DNA of 64,000 nucleotides. Source: Maniola hyperantus. Lineage: Eukaryota > Arthropoda > Insecta > Lepidoptera > Nymphalidae. Each line of letters begins with the position of its first letter. Positions within the stretch are counted from its first letter, which is position 1. Under the pieces are notes generated by a model. That model was given only the letters and a program-made list of their open reading frames with translations, made no database searches and had not been told where the DNA came from. This document shows positions 43,740-55,214 of this stretch, one piece after another. Both the position numbers and the translations under genes were made by a program. Location of the stretch: assembly GCF_902806685.2 (NCBI RefSeq), contig NC_048552.1, positions 10,629,662 through 10,693,661 of the forward strand, read 5' to 3'.

Positions 43740-45513
43740 CCATTTGATATACACTGTATAGCGATTGGTGAAAGTAGGGTGCCCAGGTTAGTAAATATTT
43801 TTTCTGTAATTCACTATCGTCTCGATTTTTAAAATTCGTAATTGGATTGGATGGTCAATTCAGTGACGATTCAAAAACACTAATTGTAAAAGTTTATATA
43901 AACAAAAAAATCTTTCTATTTCAAATATAATCTCTAAATTGTTTAAAGCAAATATTAAATTTCACAGCTGTTACATGACTGGGAAAATGCTTTCAACGAA
44001 TAACTATTTTGTCAGGATTATTTGGCTGAGAATGTAATAACTAGAACCATGAGACGCAGATATCAAACACAATACATAAAAATTGCATTTTCTTTTGGAG
44101 ATTTACCTACGTAGTGATTGGAGTATATTTTGACATATTTCGTAAGTTTCAAAAATGTAAGTAATAATTTTTTATTATTATTATATTAATGAAATGTTGT
44201 TTAACACAAATACAACAAAATAAGTATAATATACAAAGCGACTAGGTATTAGAATTATGCTAAAAACTCTACCAGGTAACCATGTTGTACAGGACACGAC
44301 AACGTCTATATACAACGACTATATATTTCTATTTAATTAGTATTTTAAGGGAAAAACAAGTAGAACGACAGAATCCCGATATTGTGTAAATCCTGGGAAC
44401 CCTAGGTGAAAGGGATAGCTTAAACACATTTACTGCGTTAAATGTGAGGAGGATTTTATTAATGATGGAGATTGCTTTGGCGACGAACGCTTATTTATCG
44501 ACGCTGGAAATTAATTCTAAGAAAAAGCCTCTAAAGTGAGAAACCAAATGGATACTATTCGACAAGTGTAATTGCATTAATTTATGGTGTGTGTCGTATG
44601 TTAGAATGTTAGATATTAAAAATATCAGCATCTATGTATTAACACAATTTTAACACGGATAAATACCAGCAATATAAAAAACAATATACCTATAGGTCGA
44701 GAATAATTACTATTAAAGTAAGTATAAGAGTATTCTTTTATAGGTAATATTGTATTACCGGTCAGAAGTAAGTTTCTATAAACCTGATAAAACTTATCAC
44801 ACATTAAGAATAAAAATTATAATTGTTATATTTCGCAAAACCACAGAATCTATGCCAAAAAAAGTATAAAGCCCGTTTTAGTATCCCCGATAAAACTTAA
44901 AATCACAAACTTTCATAATAAATAGTATTGTGAATTAAATGGTACTTACTTAATGCAAATTAAAATACAAACCCAAAAACACGACTCGTATCGTAACTAA
45001 CAACTCAGTTAAATGTCTTTGACTAAGGAAGATTTGTAATTTTTTTTGACATAGTTCAAGCTCATGAAGTACAAATACGTAAATAAAATGAAAAAAATAT
45101 ATATCTCAAAAAGTGTGTGCGGAAAGCTCGAGTAGATGCGTTAAAAGGCGTACAATACTTAATAGGCATGACTCAACTAATTTCGTCATACATTGTACGC
45201 GCCACGTCGTCGTACGCGCACCGTCCGTTCATTTCTCCTTCGATTTAACACCTGTCAACAACGCGCCGCAATGTAGCGTGTGGCAATGCCAAGAACAAGG
45301 CATGAGAGATACCGGGAACACACGTTATTACTAATATTATATGTAGATGAATTTATACTCATCTAAATAAAATTAAAGATCTAAAGATTAATTTTGAAGA
45401 GTTATCATAAGTTTCTGAGTTTGTAAGTAGGGGGGGGGAGGGGAGGGGATTACTAATGGATTTCATCAAGGCCCAGTGCTGTAGAATATAAATTATTGCG
45501 AAGATATATTAGA
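43740..45513. other. Unassigned AT-rich sequence before the array
   Basis: No gene recognised. A CpG-richer patch at 45110-45310 keeps a 73-codon frame open, and a G run at 45430-45448 (GGGGGGGGGAGGGGAGGGG) could form a G-quadruplex. Confidence 0.4.
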
Positions 45514-46273
45514 ACTAGTATTTTGCTCGCTGCTCGAGCTGCTAAAGCAGCTCTCGAGGTCTATAATGGCCATTTTGAATAATAAAAATTTTTGTATGAA
45601 AAAATAAATTCCGCCATTTTGAATTTTTTTTCAAATCATCGAATAGACCTTTGGATCCTGATCATCTTTTGCCAAGAAACCACTCTTCCATCTGTCATAC
45701 CCTCCGAGATGGACGCGGATGAAATTTGTATGGCGGCCATCTTTTTTTCGGAATTTTAAATTTTTTTTTAAATTTTTGGCAATTGGATGAGGTTTCGAAT
45801 GACATTTGGTCGAGCACCTCCCACCTATCTTCAATACCTCGAGCGTGCCCTTCACCCGTCTCCGAAATCCTCAATCATCAGCTCCCTCCATGTGTTGCCC
45901 TAAAGGAATCTTTGTCTTCTGTATGAATCCATAAGTGAAAAAAAAAAGTTTCATACAAAATTTTACAGGAGGAAATTTTTTGAATATCTCAGCCGCCATC
46001 TTGTTTTTCCAATTTTTTTCACTTTTTCTAAAAATCGTTTGCTAATATCTAAAATAACTGCAAGTTTAAACAAAATCGGTTGGAAAACAAAAAAGTTACA
46101 AAAGTCAGGTCGGCCGCCATCTTGTTTTTCTGAAATGTCATAATTTTTCCCTACTCGAATCCCACTTCTGAACATATCTCCCGTACATTATTATATCATT
46201 TTCTGTCTCTTTCTAGGAGAACAATTATGTCAATGAGTCAGTCAGTGGTAATTGAGCTATATATAGTATAATA
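45514..46273 (-). repeat. Array unit 1 (760 bp)
   Basis: Complete unit. GCCAT-type motifs lie near 45568, 45611, 45732, 45991 and 46111. The foot ends GAGTCAGTCAGTGGTAATTG and the junction is TATAGTATAATAACTAGT. Confidence 0.85.
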
Positions 46274-47040
46274 ACTAGTATTTTGCTCGCTGCTCGAGCT
46301 GCTAAAGCAGCTCTCGAGGTCTATAATCGTCATTTTGAATAATAAAAAATTTTGTAGGTATGAAAAAAAAAATTCCGCCATTTTGAATTTTTTTTTAATC
46401 CATCGAGTAGACCTTCGGATCCTGATCATCTCTTGCCAACAAACCACTCTTCCATCTTTCATACCCTCCGAGATGGACGCGGATGAAATTTGTATGGCGG
46501 CCATCTTTTTTTCACAATTTTGAATTTTTTTTCAAATTTTTGGCAATTGGATGAGGTTTCGAATGACATTTGGTCGAGCACCTCCCACCTATCTTCGATA
46601 CCTCAAGCGTGCCCTTCACCCGTCTCCGAAATCCTCAATCATCAGCTCCCTCCATATGTTGCCCTAAAGGAATCTTTGTCTTCTATATGAAACCACAAGT
46701 GAAAAAAAAAAGTTTCATACAAAATTTTACAGGAGGAAATTTTTTGAAAATCTCGGCCGCCATCTTGTTTTTTCCAATTTTTTTCACATTTTCTAAAAAT
46801 TGTTTACTAATATCTTCAATTGTTGCAAGTTGTAACAAAATCGGTTGGAAAACAAAAAAGTTACAAAAGTCAGGTCGGCCGCCATCTTGTTTTTCTGAAA
46901 TGTCATAATTTTTCCCTACTCGAATCCCACTTCTGAACATATCTCCCATACATTATTATATCATTTTCTATCTCTTTCTAGGAGAACAATTATGTCAATG
47001 AGTCAGTCAGTCAGTGGTAATTGAGCTATATATAGTATAA
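46274..47040 (-). repeat. Array unit 2 (767 bp)
   Basis: Complete. It carries the variant ATCTTCAATTGTTGCAAGTT also found in units 6 and 7. Confidence 0.85.
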
Positions 47041-47809
47041 ACTAGTATTTTGCTCGCTGCTCGAGCTGCTAAAGCAGCTCTCGAGGTCTATAATCGTCAT
47101 TTTGAATAATAAAAAATTTTGTATGAAAAAATAAATTCCGCCATTTTGAATTTTTTTTCCATCCATCGAGTAGACCTTTGGACCCTGATCATCTCTTGCC
47201 AAGAAACCACTCTTCCATCTTTCATACCCTCCGAGATGGACGCCGATGAAATTTGTATGGCGGCCATCTTTTTTTCACAATTTTGAATTTTTTTTCAAAT
47301 TTTTGGCAATTGGATGAGGTTTCGAATGACATTTGGTCGAGCACCTCCCACCTATCTTCAATACCTCGAGCGTGCCCTTCACCCGTCTCCGAAATCCTCA
47401 ATCATCAGCTCCCTCCATATGTTGCCTAAAAGGAATCTTTGTCTTCTGTACGAAAGTATTAGTGAAAAAAAAAAGTTTCATACAAAATTTTACAGGAGGA
47501 AATTTTTTGAAAATCTCGGCCGCCATCTTGTTTTTCCAATTTTTTTTACATTTTCTAAAAATCGTTTACTAACATCTACAAGAGCTGCAAGTTTAAACAA
47601 AATCGGTTGGAAAACAAAAAAGTTACAAAAGTCAGGTCGGCCGCCATCTTGTTTTTCTGAAATGTCATAATTTTTCCCTACTCGAATCCCACTCCTGAAC
47701 ATATCTCCCATACATTATTATATCATTTTCTGTCTCTTTCTAGGAGAACAATTATGTCAATGAGTCAGTCAGTGAGTCAGTGAGTGGTAATTGAGCTATA
47801 TATAGTATA
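47041..47809 (-). repeat. Array unit 3 (769 bp)
   Basis: Complete; variant CATCTACAAGAGCTGCAAGT. The GTCA/GTGA spacer at its foot is expanded (GTCAGTCAGTGAGTCAGTGA). Confidence 0.85.
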
Positions 47810-48540
47810 ACTAGTATTTTGCTCGCTGCTCGAGCTGCTAAAGCAGCTCTCGAGGTCTATAATGGCCATTTTGAATAATAAAAATTTTTGTGTGAAAAAA
47901 AAAATTCCGCCATTTTGAATTTTTTTTCCATCCATCGAGTAGACCTTTGGACCCTGATCATCTTTTGCCAAAAAACCACTCTTCCATCTTTCATACCCTC
48001 CGAGATGGACGCGGACGAAATTTGTATGGCGGCCATCTTTTTTTCGGAATTTTGAAATTTTTTTCAAATTTTTGGCAATTGGATGAGGTTTCGAATGACA
48101 TTTGGTCGAGCACCTCCCACCTATCTTCAATACCTCGAGCGTGCCCTTCACCCGTCTCCGAAATCCTCAATCATCAGCTCCCTCCATATGTTGCCCTAAA
48201 GGAATCTTTGTCTTCTATACGAAAATATTAGTGAAAAAAAAAGTTTCATACAAAATTTTACAGTAGGAAATTTTTTGAATATCTCGGCCGCCATCTTGTT
48301 TTTCCAATTTTTTTCACTTTTCCTAAAAATCGTTTACTAATATCTGCAAGAGCTGCAAGTTTAAACAAAATCGGTTGGAAAACAAAAAAGATACAAAAGT
48401 CACGTCGGCCGCCATCTTGTTTTTCTTAAATGTCATAATTTTTCCCTAGTCGAATTCCACATTAAAACATATTTCCCATACATTATTATATCATTTTCTG
48501 TCTCTTTCTAGAAGAACAATTATGTCGATGGGTGAGTCAG
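47810..48540 (-). repeat. Array unit 4, foot truncated
   Basis: It lacks the last ~40 bp: after GATGGGTGAGTCAGAGG the sequence jumps into the middle of the next unit's head. Confidence 0.8.
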
Positions 48541-49227
48541 AGGAAAAAATAAATTCCGCCAGTTTGAATTTTTTTTCCATCCATCGAGTAAACTTTCGGA
48601 TCCTGATCATCTCTTGCCAAGAAACCACTCTTCCATCTTTCATACCCTCCGAGATGGACGCCGACGAAATTTGTATGGCGGCCATCTTTTTTCCACAATT
48701 TTGAATTTTTTTTAAAATTTTTGGCAATTGGATGAGGTTTCGAATGACATTTGGTCGAGCACCTCCCACCTATCTTCAATACCTCGAGCGTGCCCTTCAC
48801 CCGCCTCCGAAATCCTCAATCATCAGCTCCCTCCATGTGTTCCCCTAAAGAAATCTTTGTCTTCTATATGAAACCGTAAGTGAAAAAAAAAAGTTTCATA
48901 CAAAATTTTACAGGAGGGAATTTTTTGAAAATCTCGGCCGCCATCTTGTTTTTCAAATTTTTTTCACTTTTTCTAAAAACCGTTTACTAATATCTGCAAG
49001 ACCTGCAAGTTGTAACAAAATCGGTTGGAAAACAAAAAAGTTACAAAAGTCAGGTCGGCCGCCATCTTGTTTTTCTGAAATGTCATAATTTTTCCCTACT
49101 CGAATCCCACTCCTGAACATATCTCCCATACATTATTATATCATTTTCTGTCTCTTTCTAGGAGAACAATTATGTCAATGAGTCAGTCAGTGAGTCAGTG
49201 AGTGGTAATTGAGCTATATATAGTATA
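48541..49227 (-). repeat. Array unit 5, head deleted
   Basis: It begins at AAAAAATAAATTCCGCC, so the CTAGT end and terminal hairpin are missing (about 85 bp of head). Together with the unit 4 truncation, about 120 bp were lost across one junction. Confidence 0.8.
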
Positions 49228-49996
49228 ACTAGTATTTTGCTCGCTGCTCGAGCTGCTAAAGCAGCTCTCGAGGTCTATATTGGCCATTTTGAACAATTTT
49301 AAAAAAGTCATAAATTTTGTATCAAAAAAAAAATTCCGCCATTTTGAATTTTTTTTCAAGTCATCAAATAGACCTTTAGATCCTGATCATCTTTTGTCAA
49401 GAAACCACTCTTCCATCTTTCATGCCCTCCGAGCTGGACGCGGATGAAATTTGTATGGCGGCCATCTTTTTTTCGGAATTTTGAATTTTTTTTCAAATTT
49501 TTGGCAATTGGATGAGGTTTCGAATGACATTTGGTCGAGCACCTCCCACCTATCTTCAATACCTTGAGCGTGCCCTTCACCCGTCTCCGAAATCCTCAAT
49601 CATCAGCTCCCTCCATATGTTGCCCTAAAGGAATCATTGTCTTCTATATGAAACCATAAGTGAAAAAAAAAGTTTCATACAAAATTTTACAGGAGGGAAT
49701 TTTTTGAAAATCTCGGCCGCCATCTTGTTTTTCAAATTTTTTTCACTTTTTCTAAAAACCGTTTACTAATATCTTCAATTGTTGCAAGTTGTAACAAAAT
49801 CGGTTGGAAAACAAAAAAGTTACAAAAGTCAGGTCGGCCGCCATCTTGTTTTTCTGAAATGTCATAATTTTTCCCTAGTCGAATCCCACTTCTGAACATA
49901 TCTCCCATACATTATTATATCATTTCTATCTCTTTCTAGGAGAACAATTATGTCAATCAGTGAGTGAGTGGTAATTGAGCTATATATAGTATAATA
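49228..49996 (-). repeat. Array unit 6 (769 bp)
   Basis: Complete. The head variant TTTTAAAAAAGTCATAAATT is shared only with unit 7, pointing to a recent common origin of the two. Confidence 0.85.
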
Positions 49997-50770
49997 ACTA
50001 GTATTTTGCTCGCTGCTCGAGCTGCTAAAGCAGCTCTCGAGGTCTATAATCGCCATTTTGAAAAATTTTAAAAAAAGTCATAAATTTTGTATGAAAAAAA
50101 AAATTCCGCCATTTTGAATTTTTTTTCAATCCATCGAGTAAACCTTCGGATCCTGATCATCTCTTGCCAAGAAACCACTCTTCCATCTTTCATACCCTCC
50201 GAGATTGACGCGGATGAAATTTGTATGGCGGCCATCTTTTTTTCGGAATTTTGAATTTTTTTCCAAATTTTTGGCAATTGGATGAGGTTTCGAATGACAT
50301 TTGGTCGAGCACCTCCCACCTATCTTCGATACCTCAAGCGTGCCCTTCACCCGTCTCCGAAATCCTCAATCATCAGCTCCCTCCATATGTTGCCCTAAAG
50401 GAATCTTTGTCTTCTATATGAAACCACAAGTGAAAAAAAAAAAGTTTCATACAAAATTTTACAGGAGGGAATTTTTTGAAAATCTCGGCCGCCATCTTGT
50501 TTTTCAAATTTTTTTCACTTTTTCTAAAAACCGTTTACTAATATCTTCAATTGTTGCAAGTTGTAACAAAATCGGTTGGAAAACAAAAAAGTTACAAAAG
50601 TCAGGTCGGCCGCCATCTTGTTTTTCTGAAATGTCATAATTTTTCCCTAGTCGAATCCCACTTCTGAACATATCTCCCATACATTATTATATCATTTTCT
50701 ATCTCTTTCTAGGAGAACAATTATGTCAATCAGTGAGTGAGTGGTAATTGAGCTATATATAGTATAATAA
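49997..50770 (-). repeat. Array unit 7 (774 bp)
   Basis: Complete last unit, ending GAGCTATATATAGTATAATA before non-repeat sequence (AAACTATTAGGAGCCC). Confidence 0.85.
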
Positions 50771-50774
50771 TATA

Positions 50775-51505
50775 AACTATTAGGAGCCCTATATTACGAG
50801 TTGAAGACATAGTATATTAGTACAATTTTAAGTTTTTATTCTAATCGCTCGCTTATAACTTAAACCAATCGCAAAGTTAAACGATAAGCACTATACACTG
50901 ATCAAGAGAAGATAAAATAATTTTTCAATAAATTAGGACTGCGTTATATCTGGGAACGGGGTCACGTATTCAATAATAAAATAAATTAAATATTGACGGG
51001 ATCAATCAGGAAAATAAAAGTTTAATACATTCGACTTTTGTTACTTAAGTATTTAAATGATTTTCGATTCGATTTTGTCGTTAGATTTCGTCGCTAAATA
51101 GAGTTTCCTCTTTCCCCTTTCCGTTAATTATTCTATTCTCATAGATCAATCAAAAAATTATAATAATAATAATTAATCTAGCCTCTTATAAAAGTTTATT
51201 GATTAAAAAAATATTTCTGTTTTCATTTATATTGTTGTAGCTGGGCGTCTATGTAACAAGCGCGGCCTAAGCCAGTGGTTTTGGCACAAAATTATTTTGC
51301 GGCTTTGGTCAAGATTTCCTGAAATGATCATGAATTATGTTTACTAAAAGTGGGAGGATGATTAAGACAAATATAATTTCTTAGGAACTATTAAATAGAG
51401 TCTTCGAAAATTCCTAAAATTCACGTCCATTGCTAACCATTTTAAATTATTGATTTAACTAAAAAAGTACGTCAAAATACTTCAAACGTTTGTGGCGTCA
51501 CATGT
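50775..51505. other. Unassigned AT-rich sequence
   Basis: No gene recognised. Confidence 0.45.
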
Positions 51506-51671
51506 ACAGTACGCGGGAGATACCTAGCAGATTTGGTAGAGCAGTGTCTCGGTCGTTGTGACCGACAAAACGTCATGGTCATATAGGTATGAGTGACAGA
51601 GACAACGCTCTACAAAGCCGAAATGTCATTCTAAAGGCCGATGTACCTATATATTACTTTCGGCCGCGTTC
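51506..51671. mobile_element. MITE family Q, complete
   Basis: ACAGTACGCGGGAGATACCT at the left, AGATTTGGTAGAGCAGTGTC and CGACAAAACGTCATGGTCAT inside, CATTCTAAAGGCCGATGTAC and TACTTTCGGCCGCGT at the right. Confidence 0.75.
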
Positions 51672-51967
51672 TTTATTTCATACAAGCTCACTACTAAGCA
51701 AGCGTTTTATAAAAGTCACTGATTTGATTAGTAGTCATTATCCCTATTGTAATAGGCAGTTAGGCAGTTACTAAATATACTCGTATCGAAGCAAAACACG
51801 AATCACGAGTCGTGGAGATCATCTAAGTATTGTAGGGCATTGGTTAATCATTATTAATCTAACATCAGGCTGTAAATCGATGTTCAAACAATGGCTTAAA
51901 CATTATCGCATCGGCATCTTGTTGTTGGTAATTTCCCTTACTTTTGATAAGTATTATAAGCTTAATA

Positions 51968-52177
51968 TCTAATGCCCGCGACTTCATCCGCGTGGATTTA
52001 GGATTTTAAAAATCCTGTGGGAACTCTTTGATTTTCCGGGATAAAATGTAGCCTATGTTACTCTCCGCCCTTTCCACTATAAGATCTATGCCACAAATTA
52101 AGTCGTTTGGTTGCTAAGGGCGTGAAGGAATGACAAACAAACAAACACACTTTCGCATTTATAATATTAGTATGGAT
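51968..52177 (-). mobile_element. Repeat family G, reversed
   Basis: AATGCCCGCGACTTCATCCG to TTTCGCATTTATAATATTAG, nearly complete. Confidence 0.8.
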
Positions 52178-52227
52178 TTTATAAGATTGTTATGGTTTTC
52201 AAAAGGGGGAAACGGAACACCCTATAC

Positions 52228-52350
52228 CTACATTTTTAGGGTTCCGTACTTCAAAAGGAAAAAGGAAGCAACTGTTATAAGATCGCTTCGCTGTCCGTTT
52301 GTCTGTCAAGTGCGTTTTTCTCAGGAACGCGTCGAGTTATCAAGTTTTCC
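52228..52350 (-). mobile_element. Repeat family F, reversed end
   Basis: TTTTTAGGGTTCCGTACTTC, AAAAGGAAAAAGGAAGC and GTCCGTTTGTCTGTCAAGTG. Confidence 0.65.
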
Positions 52351-52397
52351 ATACTAAAGAAAAAAAGAAACTCCATAGGTACTATTATGTGCGAAAA

Positions 52398-52624
52398 TGC
52401 CTGTCTATCCCAAGACCCTGCTGTTTAACCGATTTTAAGGAAATTAATTGGTACAGAGGTAGCTTGCTATGGGATAAAAAATAACCCATGTCCACCTCCA
52501 GAATGTACCTACTTAACATAATATCTTTGTCCCAATTTCGTCAAAATCGGTTAAACGGATGGGCCGCGAAAACGCAACAGACATACAGACGTACACTTTC
52601 GCATTTATAATATTAGTATAGATT
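52398..52624 (-). mobile_element. Repeat family K (AAAATCGGTTAAACGG)
   Basis: TTAACCGATTTTAAGGAAAT, GTAGCTTGCTATGGGATAAA, GTCAAAATCGGTTAAACGGA and the same end as family G (TTTCGCATTTATAATATTAG). K and G share their terminus, which suggests a common LINE partner. Confidence 0.65.
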
Positions 52625-52861
52625 GTGTTGGTAGGTAAACGACTCACGTTTATTTTAATGAAATTTCGTAAGGAAAATTTGTTGGTGTTCCGGAAATTCA
52701 TCTTCCGATGACTTACACAGTAATTATTCAAATTAACGTCTTATCAGAGAAAAACAGTTTCCCCAACGCGCTGTATGAAAATATAGCAATTATAATGGTA
52801 TTTATTTTATGAGTAATAGAGTTCATTGTACCTAGTAGTTTTTTCAATCTACCTACTTAAT

Positions 52862-53155
52862 TTATCATCACCTGCATGATCTTAAGCGAGAAGGGTTTGG
52901 CCATGGTCCACCGCGCTGTCCAAGAGCGGATTTCCAGACTTAACAAACTTTTGAGAACCTTGTGAAAAACTCTAGGCATGCAGGTTTCCTAAGCGTTTAA
53001 AAACAAGTGATATTTATTTACTCAAAATGCACATCATAAGCTTGAGCTAAGTTTGAGGTGCGGGCCCTGGAGCTCGGCTTCGAACCCCCTGACCCCCCCC
53101 CCCCCATACGGGGCTCAAGTCTTTAACTACTAAGCTATTACCGCTTTTTAGTCTA
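52862..53155 (-). mobile_element. SINE family B, diverged
   Basis: GAGAAGGGTTTGGCCATGGT, GGCATGCAGGTTTCCTAAGC, a head remnant CGGCTTCGAACCCCCTGACC, and a C run at 53094-53105. Confidence 0.7.
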
Positions 53156-53429
53156 CTTTTTTGTAGACCTAGGTACCATTTTAGTTTAATTTAGAGCTTC
53201 AAGTGTTAAAGGTACAGACTTTATTACCCACCTATTCAAATTAAGTAACTAATATACCCATACCAAAAAAAAAAAAAAATTATGACTAACTGATACCAAC
53301 TTATCAGTTTAAGCTTAGATAAATAAGTAATATGCCCATTCATAAAAAAAACAAAATTAAGTGTAGCAATTATTCACTTTATTTATTATCAAACCCGTCC
53401 GGTTATAAGCCGCATCCAGGAGTCGAGAT

Positions 53430-53543
53430 ATCGATCTAATCCATCGATTCAATTTAATCGATGGCCTCGTGTATCGATTTTCTTATCGATGCACTATTTG
53501 TCACGAACATTCAATATCTTTCGCTGATACTAATCGAATCGAT
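53430..53543. promoter_or_regulatory. Cluster of six ATCGAT sites
   Basis: ATCGAT occurs at 53430, 53443, 53457, 53473, 53485 and 53538 within 114 bp, several extended to TATCGAT or ATCGATA. This is the core of the DREF (DRE) motif TATCGATA and contains CGATA. It could be an insulator- or promoter-like site; no exon follows. Confidence 0.35.
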
Positions 53544-53699
53544 ATTCAATAAACATTGCTTTTTTTAAAGAAAGTTTATTGCTACATGACTAAAAATCTC
53601 TAAAGTAATCAATTTTATAGACATTTATTCTCCAGAAAATTCACTTTTCATAAAAATACCTAAAATATAAATAGTAACGTTTATACTTTATAGTAAGAC

Positions 53700-53892
53700 T
53701 AACTTATGCTCGCGACTTCATCCGCGTGGACTACATACATTTCAAACCCCTATTTCACCTCCTTAGGGGTTGACTTTTCAATAATCCTTCCTTAGCGGAT
53801 GCCTACGTTATAATAGCTGCATGCCAAATTTCAGCCCGATCCGTCCAGTAGTTTTAGATCAGTCAGTCAGTCAGTCACCTTTTCCTTTTAAT
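53700..53892 (-). mobile_element. Repeat family H, reversed
   Basis: TGCTCGCGACTTCATCCGCG, CAAACCCCTATTTCACC, AGCCCGATCCGTCCAGTAGT and CAGTCAGTCAGTCA. Confidence 0.8.
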
Positions 53893-53894
53893 TC

Positions 53895-54236
53895 AAAAAG
53901 GGAACATAAATTTACCAGATACGTCCTATACATAACCTCAACAGATACTCCCAAGATAACAACAACCCAGATAAGCGTTATCACCCATAAAACACCCACC
54001 AAACCGAAAGGTACAAATTCATGGCGTAAGCCACAAGTGCACACATTAAAATTCATCTGGTACGTCGTAAGGGCCGGCTTAAACATCGTCTAACGCTCAG
54101 ATCCCACCGATAACCATTAGGATCCCTTAATTTGTACACCAGGCCCTTACCTATCCCTTCCGTATCCCTTTACAAATCGTTAACGGGAATTAGTGACGCT
54201 GGATGCGGCTTTGAACCTTTAATTACGATAATAATA
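53895..54236. other. Unassigned sequence
   Basis: Open on both strands around 53871-54093 without a recognisable product. CTGGATGCGGCTT at 54200 is the exact reverse complement of AAGCCGCATCCAG at 53407, so 53.4-54.2 kb may be one element. Confidence 0.4.
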
Positions 54237-54448
54237 TATCCTACTAATATTATAAAAGCGAAAGTGAGTTTCGTCGCTACGCATGCAGAATTCGTAGTGT
54301 ATTTTTGACATCTATTTTGATGGCATTTTGTTCAGTTTGAAAGGCGCGTATGCATGCTGAAACCCGTTCTTTAGCGTGTGTATAACTTTTTTAGGTTTTA
54401 GATTTTGATCTTAAAGTAAATTATTTTTTTTGAAAAAAATAAGCTTAA

Positions 54449-54720
54449 GTAGGTAATAGTCTCCTGAAAACTTTCCCATAAAGCAAAACTTTCATGCGCA
54501 ACGTCGCGACGGTTTGGTTTTTGGTTGGTACTTCAATCATGCCACTACGACTTACGCTTGACAGCAAGCCGTAGAACCAAACAGTACTTTGAAGGTTGCT
54601 AATTCCTATTACCTCTTCTTTTGAAACACTATTATATAGCCTAGCAGGGAAATCGGAAGCTGGAAGGGCATTCCATATTCTAGCAGTGCGTATTAAAAAA
54701 CGAGGAAGCGAATCGCTTCG
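54449..54720 (-). pseudogene. LINE ORF2 C-terminal remnant
   Basis: The minus frame reads RSDSLPRFLIRTARIWNALP then ASDFPARLYNSVSKEEV. 'R..R.WN.LP...FP.R.YN...FK' is the last conserved segment of CR1/Jockey-type non-LTR proteins and of related lepidopteran endonuclease-reverse transcriptases. The usual 'FK' is replaced by 'SK', and a stop interrupts the same frame just upstream (TGA near 54728). The reverse transcriptase core is absent. Confidence 0.55.
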
Positions 54721-55018
54721 TTGTGGTCATTTCGATTATGTAGATAAATACGAAGGTACACAAAATAAGAAGATAGTAGGGGTGCAGACCTTTGCGATAT
54801 GTCTGTCTCTTCCAGATTTTATAGTTCGTGCAACATTAAGGGGTGTAATGTCGCTAAGCCCCTGCCAGCGCCTATCAGATGCGATATTCTAATGTTATTG
54901 TGGGTCGCAAAGATTGAATATCTTGCCTGATTTGTGCGCCTTCTTGTCCGCCTGCCAGTTTATACAATCGTCGAGATTCGAGACTTGGGTCATTAGCGAA
55001 GCCACTACTACCTACTTC

Positions 55019-55158
55019 TATAGCTCAATAGCTCAACCGGTAAAGGAGTGGACTGAAAACCGAAAGGTCGACGGTTCAAACCCCGCCCGTTGCGCTATTG
55101 TCGTACCTACTCCTAGCACAAGCTTGACGCTTAGTTGGAGAGGAAAGGGGAATAAAAA
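55019..55158 (+). mobile_element. SINE family A, copy 5
   Basis: TAGCTCAATAGCTCAACCGG, B box GGTTCAAACCC, body GACGCTTAGTTGGAGAGG. The 3' part is shortened. Confidence 0.85.
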
Positions 55159-55175
55159 ATATATTGACTTATATT

Positions 55176-55214
55176 CATCATCATCATTAACCCATCACCG
55201 GCCTACTACAATGC
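55176..55214 (-). mobile_element. SINE family B, tail only
   Basis: CATCATCATCATTAACCCAT followed by CACCGGCCTACTAC. Confidence 0.6.

Larger units (their letters stand above)
45514..50770 (-). mobile_element. Tandem array of seven Helitron-like units
   Basis: Unit starts (plus strand ACTAGTATTTTGC) lie at 45514, 46274, 47041, 47810, 49228 and 49997, with a head-deleted unit beginning near 48541; the full-unit period is 760-769 bp. On the minus strand each unit ends in a hairpin (CTCGAG, AGCTGCT, TT, AGCAGCT, CGAG), 14 nt, then CTAGT, the layout of a Helitron 3' end. The other end starts TATACTATATATAGCTCAAT, followed by ACTGACTGACTC repeats. There is no Rep/helicase, so units are non-autonomous. 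Helitron class is an inference; a satellite derived from another repeat is the alternative. Open frames on both strands repeat with the unit and are not genes. Confidence 0.8.

Noticed and set aside
45631..50639. Repeated open frames of 60-124 codons on both strands of the array
   Set aside because: They recur at the unit period on both strands, are cut differently in each unit by small indels, and lack any domain. They are by-products of the repeated DNA.
45514..50770. CRISPR-like array
   Set aside because: Units are 767 bp with no short repeat/unique spacer pattern, and the host is a eukaryote.
53094..53105. Poly-C run as a functional element
   Set aside because: It lies in a decayed SINE and is probably polymerase slippage or an assembly artefact.
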